From IMG/VR virus record IMGVR_UViG_3300031825_000171, positions 1 through 53,682 of that record: a stretch of 53,682 nt of DNA; one strand, 5' to 3'. Positions within the stretch are counted from its first letter, which is position 1, and each line of letters begins with the position of its first letter. The stretch is from a virus. The translations under genes were made by a program, and so were the position numbers. Positions 1-7,778 of this stretch are shown piece after piece. The notes under the pieces were generated by a model, which had not been told where the DNA came from, did not search any database, and saw nothing but the letters and a program-made list of their open reading frames with translations.

Positions 1-126
1 AATACGGGAGCTTGCTTGTGTGCTAGGCTATCCATGCTGCGTACGCGGCGGGAGGGCCTTCGCTTGGCATCGCTCGTTGATGCTGGGGGCCGCGACGGTT
101 GCACCCGTTGCGGTCGCCCTCTCTTT
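1..126. repeat. 126-bp segment identical to 43310-43435
   Basis: Base by base, 1-126 matches 43310-43435 exactly, and the match stops abruptly at 127. In both copies the segment lies between the lysis genes and a plus-strand methyltransferase gene. It contains the 5' part of a small plus-strand ORF (34-168 here, 43343-43549 in the other copy). Its identity beside clearly diverged methyltransferase genes suggests either a recombination junction or a constrained regulatory or coding segment. Confidence 0.9.
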
Positions 127-168
127 ATTTCGGTTTCTGGTAAAGTTCTCATTCACAAACAAGGATGA
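34..168 (+). CDS. small CxxC leader ORF upstream of methyltransferase (Com-like arrangement)
   Basis: This 44-codon ORF ends four bases before the methyltransferase start at 172. Its N-terminal half is identical to that of the ORF at 43343. It contains a CTRCGRPLF motif, a CxxC knuckle. In the second copy the same frame continues with another CxxC (CIPC) and overlaps the methyltransferase start. A small Cys-knuckle protein just ahead of a DNA- or base-modification gene recalls the com-mom pair of phage Mu, where Com activates translation of the downstream gene. In this copy the second CxxC is missing, so it may be decayed. The link to Com is an inference from layout and motif; no clear ribosome binding site is visible. 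Confidence 0.35.
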   Translation: MLRTRREGLRLASLVDAGGRDGCTRCGRPLFISVSGKVLIHKQG

Positions 169-171
169 CAA

Positions 172-1017
172 ATGGACTTGCGCCTGAACATTGAAACCAC
201 GGAGCAGATCAACCAAGCTGCGAACGTGCTGAACTACCAGCCGTTCATACTCTCAGACGATCTGCAAACAGGCGTTGCCTATTCGTGGCAGTACGCCAAA
301 GACCCGAGAGTTAGTCCACCGCTCGTCTTTCGCAGAAAAGACTATTTAGAGCAGGAATGGATCAGCGTGTCCCAGTCGAACGCGCGCCTGCGGTCGATGT
401 ATGAGGATTTGCTCGATGAGGTCTCTGCGCGCTTCACCGGGGGATCGCTGCTCGACGTTGCTTGCAACAACGGGTATTTCCCCGTAGGCGCTGAACTCCG
501 GGGCATGCGTGGCGTCGGCATGGACTTGGGCGACTATAGCGCCGCTGTCGCAACACTCAACACCATCCTCGGGACGAGGGCTAAGTTCCTACATCGCCAT
601 TACGACTCCATCACGCACGTCCTACCCATCGGTGAGCAATTCGATGTCGTCGTTGCGTCCGCGATCATGTGCCATCTGCCGGACCCGCTGCATTTCCTCG
701 CGGCGCTGGGAAAGATCGCTCACAAGGCGATTCTGTTCTGGGGCCAGATGGTCGATACCGACGAATTGCTTGTGGCCTACAGCCCGCCGCACGCCAACCT
801 TTCGTCCCTGACCGAATTCCCGGTGTGCTTTAATGACAACACTCGGATAAGTCGCGGGCTGTTCGAGCAGTCCATGAAGCTCATGGGATTTCGTGAGATC
901 ATCGAAATTCCGCCGCGCGACACTTGGGTGCTGGGGTTGCACGAGAGCCGAGGCATTCCACTCGACCAAGAGATTAAGACTGGGTCGCGTCATGTCGCGC
1001 TTCTCGCCATGCGTTGA
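172..1017 (+). CDS. SAM-dependent class I methyltransferase (prophage A copy)
   Basis: This 281-residue protein has a class I methyltransferase motif I, LLDVACNNGYF, at about residues 93-103, followed by an acidic strand end (GMDLGDY). A later motif, VASAIMCHLPDP, matches motif IV/post-I spacing. The overall look is that of CmoB-like or small-molecule methyltransferases rather than a DNA methylase with DPPY or NPPY. The start has AAGGAT upstream. The gene is plus-strand, convergent with and abutting the minus-strand fibre assembly gene at 1018, so it sits outside the late operon like a moron gene. A diverged homologue lies at 43489. The substrate is unknown; surface glycan, tRNA or a virion component are all possible. 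Confidence 0.75.
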   Translation: MDLRLNIETTEQINQAANVLNYQPFILSDDLQTGVAYSWQYAKDPRVSPPLVFRRKDYLEQEWISVSQSNARLRSMYEDLLDEVSARFTGGSLLDVACNNGYFPVGAELRGMRGVGMDLGDYSAAVATLNTILGTRAKFLHRHYDSITHVLPIGEQFDVVVASAIMCHLPDPLHFLAALGKIAHKAILFWGQMVDTDELLVAYSPPHANLSSLTEFPVCFNDNTRISRGLFEQSMKLMGFREIIEIPPRDTWVLGLHESRGIPLDQEIKTGSRHVALLAMR

Positions 1018-1470
1018 TCATATTATCAGCGTCGGAAGTTCCGCTATAAGGTCCGTTTCCGTGGGAATGGTTCTCGTCCCGGCCTGCACATCCGCGAGAA
1101 TCTGATAGCACGCATCCCAAACGAGGGAGCGCCATTTCCGCATTGCCCGCCCCTCTGTCTGGAACTTCGTCACCGCAGGCTCGTCGGCGTAGGTGACCGC
1201 AGTAAAGATGCTGTCGTAGCCCTTTTCTCTCGCCGCTGAATCGAGATGCGCTTGCACAACATCCATTAGTCGCGCCTGAACTTGAGCTTCGCTAGGCGGA
1301 TCGATCACAACGCTCCGAGCGGCGTCGAAGTGGCAATTCGGCTGATTGTCGATATAGGTCTGCCACGCCACGTTACTCACTTCCTCCGCGCCCTCGGGGA
1401 TGGACGATACATCGTCCGAGTAGAAGGCCGATGCCTTTCCGTTCGCGTCGATTACAGCGTATCGTTTCAT
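1018..1470 (-). CDS. tail fibre assembly protein
   Basis: This 150-residue protein matches the pattern of phage tail fibre chaperones. It has an N-terminal segment, YAVIDANGKASAFYSDD, shared with many fibre assembly proteins. A C-terminal region includes WDACYQILADVQAGTR and ELP near the end, typical of DUF4376-type assembly proteins. It starts two bases after the tail fibre stop codon at 1472, so the two are co-translated. Such proteins help the fibre trimerise and are not normally part of the virion. The second prophage carries only a 64-residue version of the N-terminal part at 44331. Confidence 0.7.
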   Translation of the reverse strand: MKRYAVIDANGKASAFYSDDVSSIPEGAEEVSNVAWQTYIDNQPNCHFDAARSVVIDPPSEAQVQARLMDVVQAHLDSAAREKGYDSIFTAVTYADEPAVTKFQTEGRAMRKWRSLVWDACYQILADVQAGTRTIPTETDLIAELPTLII

Positions 1471-1471
1471 G

Positions 1472-2320
1472 TTATTGGCCTATGGCGATGTAAAAAATGG
1501 CCGGGGTTCCTGAGGACACGGTAGCCGTGAATCCGGTCGTGGAAATCCCGGAGCATTGCGGAGACGACGGATTTGTCGAGTTGCTGCATACCGCGACAAC
1601 GGAATAACATGCCGATGCGAACGCTGTCGGGAATGTGATGACTACGCCGGTCGTGCCGGAGGTTCCAGTGCCCCACTGAATAATCAAGCCGCCCGGCAGT
1701 TTCATGTACCCGCTTGATGCGAGCGACTTGCTGGACGCCAGCCCTGAAGAAGTAACCGCCCGCGTCGCATCGCTTCCAGCAAGCGCTTCTGCTCCGGTCG
1801 CAATTTCGAGCAGTCCGCGAGACGTGTCAGTAGCCTGCACCGATACGTCTGCGATAGTGTTGTACCCATTCCCGGAAGCATTGACCGCGAAGGTCGCAGC
1901 AGACCCTGAAACTAGAGTTACGTTCGATGCCGCTCCGTCTATCGTGTCGCCCACAGTGACACGGCCTACAGTTATTGAGACGGCGGCGTTATTTCGTATC
2001 GTGACGATGTACCCATTCGCCATCGTCGCCGCATCGCCAAGGGAAATCGTAAACGTGGTCGTGACTGAGGATGGGACTTCAAGAGTCCTTTGATGATCGC
2101 CGGCTACCGTGGAATCGGTCGTGGTTACGAGGCGAGCGGTTGTATCGAGGGCGGTTACTAACTTTGAATTGATCCCCTCTATAGCAGCCTTGAACGGATC
2201 GGCTAGCTTGGTTTTTATCGTGCTCCACTTGACCTGATTGGATGCGGCTGTAGAGCCGTCATCTGCTGGGGGCGCGGAGTTATAACCGGAAATACTTGTT
2301 GAAGAATATTTAGTTCCCAT
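1472..2320 (-). CDS. tail fibre protein (short, prophage A)
   Basis: This 282-residue fibre begins with a conserved N-terminal region (MGTKYSSTSISGYN) shared with the 439-residue fibre at 44527, so this part likely attaches to the virion. It continues with a beta-rich middle and ends with a domain carrying GGLIIQWGTGT. That is the signature of gp53-like fibre C-terminal domains, which fold as a receptor-binding tip. The ribosome binding site AAGGATAACAG precedes the ATG, and an intrinsic terminator hairpin lies just upstream at 2344-2364. Compared with prophage B, about 150 residues of the middle are missing and the tip differs, which predicts a different receptor. Confidence 0.85.
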   Translation of the reverse strand: MGTKYSSTSISGYNSAPPADDGSTAASNQVKWSTIKTKLADPFKAAIEGINSKLVTALDTTARLVTTTDSTVAGDHQRTLEVPSSVTTTFTISLGDAATMANGYIVTIRNNAAVSITVGRVTVGDTIDGAASNVTLVSGSAATFAVNASGNGYNTIADVSVQATDTSRGLLEIATGAEALAGSDATRAVTSSGLASSKSLASSGYMKLPGGLIIQWGTGTSGTTGVVITFPTAFASACYSVVAVCSNSTNPSSPQCSGISTTGFTATVSSGTPAIFYIAIGQ

Positions 2321-2343
2321 CTGTTATCCTTGTTATTGGGAAT

Positions 2344-2364
2344 AAAAAAACCGCCCGGAGGCGG
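2344..2364 (-). terminator. intrinsic terminator ahead of the tail fibre gene
   Basis: On the minus strand a CCGCC-TCCG-GGCGG hairpin is followed by a run of seven T. It lies between the 674-residue ejection protein gene and the tail fibre gene. It is conserved at 45871-45891. It would limit fibre expression unless late antitermination reads through. Its plus-strand face contains the GGAGG that serves the small ORF at 2369. Confidence 0.75.
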
Positions 2365-2368
2365 CTTT

Positions 2369-2518
2369 ATGAGATTTATTAAAGCTTTTATTGGTGCGGT
2401 GATACTTGCTGCGGTACTTACGGCACTGTTGCCGTTCCTGCCGTTCTGGCCGTGGGTAATTGTCCTGTTTCTTGTTCTCTTGATGCGAGTCCCGCCAAGT
2501 ACGAAGCAGCCCGAATAG
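2369..2518 (+). CDS. small hydrophobic membrane protein on the opposite strand
   Basis: This 49-residue plus-strand ORF starts with ATG seven bases after a perfect GGAGG. It encodes two closely spaced hydrophobic stretches (residues about 4-23 and 25-40, separated by PFLPFWPW) and a polar tail. Its 3' part overlaps antisense the last 100 bases of the 674-residue protein gene. The second prophage has a different membrane ORF at exactly the same place with the same start context (45896). Conservation of position and start but not of sequence suggests a real small gene under diversifying selection, perhaps a membrane-acting exclusion or immunity protein. No family was recognised. Confidence 0.5.
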   Translation: MRFIKAFIGAVILAAVLTALLPFLPFWPWVIVLFLVLLMRVPPSTKQPE

Positions 2519-4442
2519 TTGTTTCTGTGGGCTTGTCGTAACGCCCGAGAACGATCAAGGCTCTACGGCCTTCTGGCGTCAGTGATGCTTTTGCTACTGT
2601 TTTAGGGGCGATCATCGCGGCAGGTAGGCCGGCCATACCCCGTATCGTGAATACCCTTTTGACGGCGTCCCAAGCCATCAAAAGCGGAGCGGTAGGGGAG
2701 CCTTCCGTAAATCCCCTGTAGGCGATCCGCTCCAAAGCCTCACCTACCGCTTTTAGTTCCCCCCTCGCCTCACTGTTCCCGAAGATCACATTAAACTTTG
2801 CGCCTTCCGGCATGGCGTCTATGAACTTCGCGGCGGAGAAGTTAGGCGAACTAGGATTGCGCTTAGACGGAGCTATGATGGCGTTCTCTATGGCTCTCTC
2901 GATGAAATAACGCCGCGTCTGGGGTATAAGCTCAGGGTTGGCCCTATTGAGCATGTTCACCGTTTGCGATACTTCCGTGGGCTTGAGCTTTACTAGGAAG
3001 TCCGCGACACGTTCGGGCGAACGATCACCAGCGCCGAGGTACTTTCCTATTACAGAGTCCTCAAGCTTGTTAATCGCTGCGGAGTTTGCCCGGTAGTTAT
3101 CCCTAGCGGCTTTGAGCAGTTGTGCGGCATTTCCCTGACCACCGGCTACCGCTTCGTCCAAGTCAGACAAAACCCCCTTAACCAAGCGAGACGCAATCAT
3201 TCTCTGCTGCGCCTTGTCTATGTCCTTGAAGATTTGCCCCGTCCCGGCAGACGCTTTGCCGTAAACCTCAAGCAGCCTGCTCGCCTCATTGGCTGTCAGT
3301 GACGGAGCATCAGGGGCAATAGTCTTAAACCCGCCGTTCTCCCATCCCGCCCAAACCTGTTTAGCCTGCGGCTCTGTTTTTCCGTAGTGCGTCTTAACAA
3401 CACCCGCAAGGTTGTCCTTCATGCCCTTCAGCCGATTAACCAGGGAAGCGGTAGCATCCCCGCCGCCAGGAACGTCTAACTCCTGTATTAGCCCGTCTAT
3501 CGTGGATGTGAGATTCTTGGTTGGTATGACTTTCGCATTCCCAGCGGCCGCATCTACAGCATCGAAATCGGCCGCAGCCTGAGAGCGTCGAATCTTGACC
3601 GCTCCGTTTACAGCATCATCAAAGGCGCTTCCCAGAATTGTTCCCATGCGAACATCGCTCACCTTGTTGGGCGTGATGTCGTCCATGATCTTATTGAGAC
3701 GCTGAACAGAGGCTGATACCTGATTAGCGCCAAACTCCTGAAACTTTCTTGCAGAGAATGGGTTCTTCGCCGCCATTCCTTCCACCATCATCGTCGCCTC
3801 GTCTCCGGTCTGCTGCCCCAGTGAAAGCGGTATTTTGGTTTCTCTGGAAATCTCGGCACCGCGATTTGCGTAATCGGTCGCAAGGGTTTTTTGAGTGGAC
3901 CGAGCAACCATGTTTTTAGGAACATTCCGGCCGGCGGTTAATGCGAAATCCAGTACCGCAGGTAGAATGGCTCCGGTTGCCTTACCGACATCTCCGCCCG
4001 ACTGTTCGCCTATCGCTGAGCCAGCGGCAGAAAGGCCGGTCATTACGGCGTTTCTAACCGTTCCCAGCCCCCCGCTGACGGCACTGTTGCCCACAACCTC
4101 GCCAACGGTGCCTGCGGCCCTATCTGCCTCATTCTGAGGGCTTGCCTGCACTCTGGAGGTCGTAGGCCGTGAGAGACGTTCAGTTAATTGGCGAATGATC
4201 GGCGCAAAGGGACCGGCGAACATTCCGGTACCGAGGTTGTTGAACATTTCTCCGACTTGAGACGCGCCACGAAAAACACCCTTTGCGCCTTCTGCAACTA
4301 CGCCAGATACCGATGCTACCGGCTTCTCTTGCGGAGTTTCCTTTGCGATCTTGTAGGCTGCGGCTACGGTCTCAAACTCAGGCGTACCCTTCTTATCCTG
4401 ATTGCTGACAATCCATTGTGCGTATTCTTCAGCAGTCGCCAT
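2418..4442 (-). CDS. large ejection-type virion protein (674 aa)
   Basis: This is the last of three consecutive large proteins between the tail-tube-like genes and the fibre, the place of the internal or ejection proteins of short-tailed phages (T7 gp14-16, P22 gp7/gp20/gp16). It is largely helical, with a hydrophobic, glycine- and alanine-rich stretch (GGLGTVRNAVMTGLSAAGSA) near residue 120. Its start overlaps the upstream stop as TAATG. The counterpart in prophage B (45945) is 636 residues and shares little obvious sequence beyond general layout. Assignment rests on position, size and composition; a lytic transglycosylase motif was not seen. Confidence 0.6.
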   Translation of the reverse strand: MATAEEYAQWIVSNQDKKGTPEFETVAAAYKIAKETPQEKPVASVSGVVAEGAKGVFRGASQVGEMFNNLGTGMFAGPFAPIIRQLTERLSRPTTSRVQASPQNEADRAAGTVGEVVGNSAVSGGLGTVRNAVMTGLSAAGSAIGEQSGGDVGKATGAILPAVLDFALTAGRNVPKNMVARSTQKTLATDYANRGAEISRETKIPLSLGQQTGDEATMMVEGMAAKNPFSARKFQEFGANQVSASVQRLNKIMDDITPNKVSDVRMGTILGSAFDDAVNGAVKIRRSQAAADFDAVDAAAGNAKVIPTKNLTSTIDGLIQELDVPGGGDATASLVNRLKGMKDNLAGVVKTHYGKTEPQAKQVWAGWENGGFKTIAPDAPSLTANEASRLLEVYGKASAGTGQIFKDIDKAQQRMIASRLVKGVLSDLDEAVAGGQGNAAQLLKAARDNYRANSAAINKLEDSVIGKYLGAGDRSPERVADFLVKLKPTEVSQTVNMLNRANPELIPQTRRYFIERAIENAIIAPSKRNPSSPNFSAAKFIDAMPEGAKFNVIFGNSEARGELKAVGEALERIAYRGFTEGSPTAPLLMAWDAVKRVFTIRGMAGLPAAMIAPKTVAKASLTPEGRRALIVLGRYDKPTETTIRAASYLAGLASREQETGQLPTARTAGTATVP

Positions 4443-5842
4443 TACTGCCCCCTTAGGATGGCGTCAGCTTGATCACGTATGGACCCGCTAGCCTGTGCGG
4501 GCTTAGAGCGAAACTCCCCTTTAAGTGATTTCTTCTCATCATCAAACGACTTCATGCGGTTGCCGGTTTCCTGACGGATTATCTCTATAACCTTCTTAAC
4601 CTGCTCTTTGGTCTGTGCAGATGCTAGCAATGCCTCAACCTTCTTAATCTCACCCTCTGCGGTTTGAGCGCCACCAGCGGTCGCACTGCTAAGAATCTTG
4701 GCGTATTCATTAACGACCGTCTTAATCGCGAGATCGAGCGCTGCCACGTCAGGATCGCCAAGAATGGTCTTCTTGCCGGCGAGAATCCATTTATTAAGAA
4801 TAGGAGAGCCTGTACGGTCTAGCTTGTCAGATAATTGCAACGCAAGATCGGCGTTCTTCTGCAGCGTTCGTTCAAACGCTCCGACCTGTGCGGCTTGGCG
4901 TGATATTTGAGAAAGTGCTACAGACGTAGCGCGTCCAGAGATTTGGCGTATGCGGGCTTCCTCTGCCGTGTTGCCTTGCGCTTTCGCCTGCTCCGCTGCA
5001 CGATTCAGAATCTTAGCCGTGTTTATAGACCCCTGCGTACCTCGCCCCAAGTTGGGAGGGAGCGTGCCGTCTATCGCATAGCGTTGTGCAGCAGCGTCTA
5101 TCGCTTCAGTCGAAAGCCCAGACTGCGTTACACCTTCAGCGCTCGGCACCTTCTCCATCTGCCCGGTGGACTTGTTGAGTCCTATAAAACCTCCGTTTCC
5201 GTCAGGCTGCACGTTCGTATATTTGCTAGCGCCGCCAGTAACGACTACGGGGGCCACTGAACGAGCAAACTTCGGTCCTTTCCCTATTTCTTTCCAAGTC
5301 CCATCTTGTACGTATTCCTGCGTTACCTCTTGGTCGCCTACCTGAATCTTACGAACAGTTCCAACCACCGGCTTTTTCATCTGCTCGGGCGCAGTAACCA
5401 AAGGAGTGCCGTCAGCGTTGTATCGTGTATTCCCAAGCGTAAATCCACCTTCTGTTTTCATCTTGAGCAAGTCGGCAGGGGATGCGAACTGCATAGCGAC
5501 TGCCCGTTGCTTTGCGGGATCGTTTCCAGCCGCCGTCATTGCGGACTCGAACGCTTGTTTCCTTCGCACCTCGCCAGCGGCCTTCTGAGCCGCCAGGCTG
5601 GGTCCGCCGAGCAATTCCGGGGGCACGTTAATACCACGAGCCGACAACGCAGCAGCGGCCTTCTCAGGGGCGATAGAGCCGCTTTCAACCTGCTTTGCCA
5701 GTTGCTGCACGAGGAGTTGTGCCTGTTGAGCTTGCAGGGTGCGGTTCTTTTGATCTTCTTCTATGTTGGCCGCTTGTATCTTGGGATTCAACACCCCAGC
5801 AGCCGAACGCAGTCCGCCGGCCAGTTCATCAAGGTAAGCCAT
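4442..5842 (-). CDS. ejection-type virion protein (466 aa)
   Basis: The N-terminal 100 residues are rich in Ala and Gln and predicted helical (LQAQQAQLLVQQLAKQVESG). They are nearly the same as the start of the prophage B protein at 47855, while the remainder diverges strongly. This is a mosaic pattern typical of DNA ejection proteins. The C-terminal third is charged and helical. It is coupled to its neighbours on both sides by TAATG overlaps, in an operon with the 471- and 674-residue proteins. The likely role is an internal core protein released into the host envelope during DNA entry. This is inferred from position; no enzyme motif is visible. Confidence 0.55.
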   Translation of the reverse strand: MAYLDELAGGLRSAAGVLNPKIQAANIEEDQKNRTLQAQQAQLLVQQLAKQVESGSIAPEKAAAALSARGINVPPELLGGPSLAAQKAAGEVRRKQAFESAMTAAGNDPAKQRAVAMQFASPADLLKMKTEGGFTLGNTRYNADGTPLVTAPEQMKKPVVGTVRKIQVGDQEVTQEYVQDGTWKEIGKGPKFARSVAPVVVTGGASKYTNVQPDGNGGFIGLNKSTGQMEKVPSAEGVTQSGLSTEAIDAAAQRYAIDGTLPPNLGRGTQGSINTAKILNRAAEQAKAQGNTAEEARIRQISGRATSVALSQISRQAAQVGAFERTLQKNADLALQLSDKLDRTGSPILNKWILAGKKTILGDPDVAALDLAIKTVVNEYAKILSSATAGGAQTAEGEIKKVEALLASAQTKEQVKKVIEIIRQETGNRMKSFDDEKKSLKGEFRSKPAQASGSIRDQADAILRGQ

Positions 5843-7257
5843 TAGCGCCCCAATACGTTGGTTTGTTGCGGACGAAGACCGCCGGCCAGAGCGTAAAGCG
5901 CGGAGCCATACAGATTGTTCTTGAGCTCGCGTTCCTTGGCCTGTGCGTCCAGCAGCTTGGAGGCAACGCCGGATTGCAGGGTGAGTTGGTTATTCATCCC
6001 CGTCCCGAGAATATCCGCCCTGCCCCTGTCCCTTACCGTGTTGTAGTTGGTCAGATCCATGTTGCCGAAGCTCGACCCCGATACGCCACGGTCTTGCAGG
6101 CTTTGAGTAAGCCGCCCGTAACCTTGAGCCGTCGTTTCGTCGTAAGGATCGGTGAGAGACTTGAGATAAGGGGACTGATTACCCTGAAGTCCGTTATAGA
6201 TGCTGTCCAGCTTGGAGGTATCGAACGGGCCTTGATTCTTGGCATAGTTGATCGCTGCGAGAGACGGGGCGACAGCGAGGGTGCTTCCTAATAGGTCTTT
6301 CCCGCTACCTAGCAGTCCGCTCAGAAAATTAGATGACCCGCCCGAGTTTAATTCCCCGCTTAAGAGAGACTTCAGTGAGGAAAGCCCGCCTGGCAAAGAC
6401 CCGCCATTCATTAATGTATTTATCTGATCGAGTATGGTTCCCGTTCCAGAGGCGGACGTGCCGAATGGAATAGCCCCGTAGTCTCCGCTAATAGCCCCCA
6501 TGCTTTGCAACGCAGGACTTGCATCGATCGCAGCCCAATTTATAGATCCGTCAGCGTTCAACCCACCGAGACTGTCCGCCCACTGCTGAACGTCAGTAAG
6601 CCCGGAATTTCCAACGCTGTTACCCAGAATGTCATCGAAGAATCCCACATTACCCCCACTGCCGGCTGCACCGCTAAGTGCCCCCGCATCAGCCGCCATT
6701 CCTCCGGCATAGCCCGCCCCACCCTCTGCGGACACCCATCCAGCACCGGCACCCTCACCACCAGCAGCACCACCAGCGGCCGCACCAGCCGCTGCACCAA
6801 ATCCAGCGAGAATAGCCCCAAGGGCAAGTTTGCTCGTCCAGTGATCGGGCTCAGCAGTACCGAAATCAAACGGGTTTTGCTGCGCAGTCGTCTCGCCTTT
6901 ATAGAAACGCTGTCCGGTTCTCGGGTCAGTTTCCCACTGACCGTTACCGTATTGATAACGGTAGTAGTCATCGAGTGTTCTAATGCCCCTGCGCTGCGCT
7001 TCCTGACTGCGATCTAAGACGCTCTGATTAAGCCCGTTCGTGAGCTCAGGGACGTATCCCGCCTGAGTAGCGGCATCAAGGAATGCTCGTTGTTGAGCTT
7101 GGTAAAGATCGAAATCTTCGGTATTGATGCGCTGGCGCCCTTCATCTGTCGGACTAAACCAGCGGCCGGATTCGTCCTGAAACGCGCCGGGATTGGCCAT
7201 AGCCAGTAGGTCTTGCATCGTGTACTGACTCGGGAGCCTAAGGTCTGAAAGAGCCAT
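5842..7257 (-). CDS. glycine-rich ejection-type virion protein (471 aa)
   Basis: The protein has a Gly/Ala-rich hydrophobic stretch at about residues 145-200, suited to membrane insertion. Its C-terminal part is highly conserved, from GPFDTSKLDSIYNGLQGN to the end at NVLGR. The C-terminal 130 residues are practically identical to those of the 499-residue homologue at 49018, and the DNA matches too. The N-terminal 80 residues and a middle segment differ. It lies immediately downstream of the 173-residue gene with a TAATG overlap. By position and composition it corresponds to the first internal or ejection protein of podovirus-type phages. Confidence 0.6.
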   Translation of the reverse strand: MALSDLRLPSQYTMQDLLAMANPGAFQDESGRWFSPTDEGRQRINTEDFDLYQAQQRAFLDAATQAGYVPELTNGLNQSVLDRSQEAQRRGIRTLDDYYRYQYGNGQWETDPRTGQRFYKGETTAQQNPFDFGTAEPDHWTSKLALGAILAGFGAAAGAAAGGAAGGEGAGAGWVSAEGGAGYAGGMAADAGALSGAAGSGGNVGFFDDILGNSVGNSGLTDVQQWADSLGGLNADGSINWAAIDASPALQSMGAISGDYGAIPFGTSASGTGTILDQINTLMNGGSLPGGLSSLKSLLSGELNSGGSSNFLSGLLGSGKDLLGSTLAVAPSLAAINYAKNQGPFDTSKLDSIYNGLQGNQSPYLKSLTDPYDETTAQGYGRLTQSLQDRGVSGSSFGNMDLTNYNTVRDRGRADILGTGMNNQLTLQSGVASKLLDAQAKERELKNNLYGSALYALAGGLRPQQTNVLGR

Positions 7258-7778
7258 TAGTTCCCCCTCCCGCGGACGGAGTACAGGTATTCGCTCTCGT
7301 CAGACTGCCCGAGGAAATACAGCAGCTCATAGAGCTTGAGATGGTCAGGTAGTGTCATTTTTTCTTTTTGTGTCCTGACGAGGATGATTCCGGTTTTCTT
7401 GGAGCCGCGCAGCATGTTCAAAAACGCCACGCTCCCCCTGAGTGTGTTTCTCCTGCTCGCCCACTTGAAGAACACGCCCTTTACCTCAACGATCATCCCG
7501 ATCGTGTTCGTGCCCATTAATGCTATCGGTCCATGACCTGACGAAAAGCTTTTGTTCTTGTCGTCAATGATCCACGTCTGCTGATACGGACTTTCTTCTA
7601 TGGCTTTAACAAATTCCTCTTGTGAAAGACCTTGAGGAATGGGGAAGGAACCAGCCTTATAAGCGGCCCAGAGAATCCCCATGTCCTTCGAGTATTGCTC
7701 GCCATCGAGTATTTCCAGATGACGTATAACTGGCCTTCCTGACTTAAAAAGTCGTTCCCTGCGTTCCTTGGGCGTCAA
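7257..7778 (-). CDS. virion-associated protein (173 aa), possibly GNAT-like
   Basis: This protein is nearly identical to that at 50517. It begins with a TTG whose TTGA overlaps the stop of the 523-residue gene. The core carries alternating strands such as GPIALMGTNT, GMIVEVKGVFFKWASRR and GIILVRTQ, a pattern reminiscent of GNAT acyltransferase folds. Such folds are known for small virion proteins next to the ejection proteins (the T7 gp13 position). Enzyme activity is not shown by any motif, so a structural or assembly role is as likely. Confidence 0.45.
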   Translation of the reverse strand: MTPKERRERLFKSGRPVIRHLEILDGEQYSKDMGILWAAYKAGSFPIPQGLSQEEFVKAIEESPYQQTWIIDDKNKSFSSGHGPIALMGTNTIGMIVEVKGVFFKWASRRNTLRGSVAFLNMLRGSKKTGIILVRTQKEKMTLPDHLKLYELLYFLGQSDESEYLYSVRGRGN

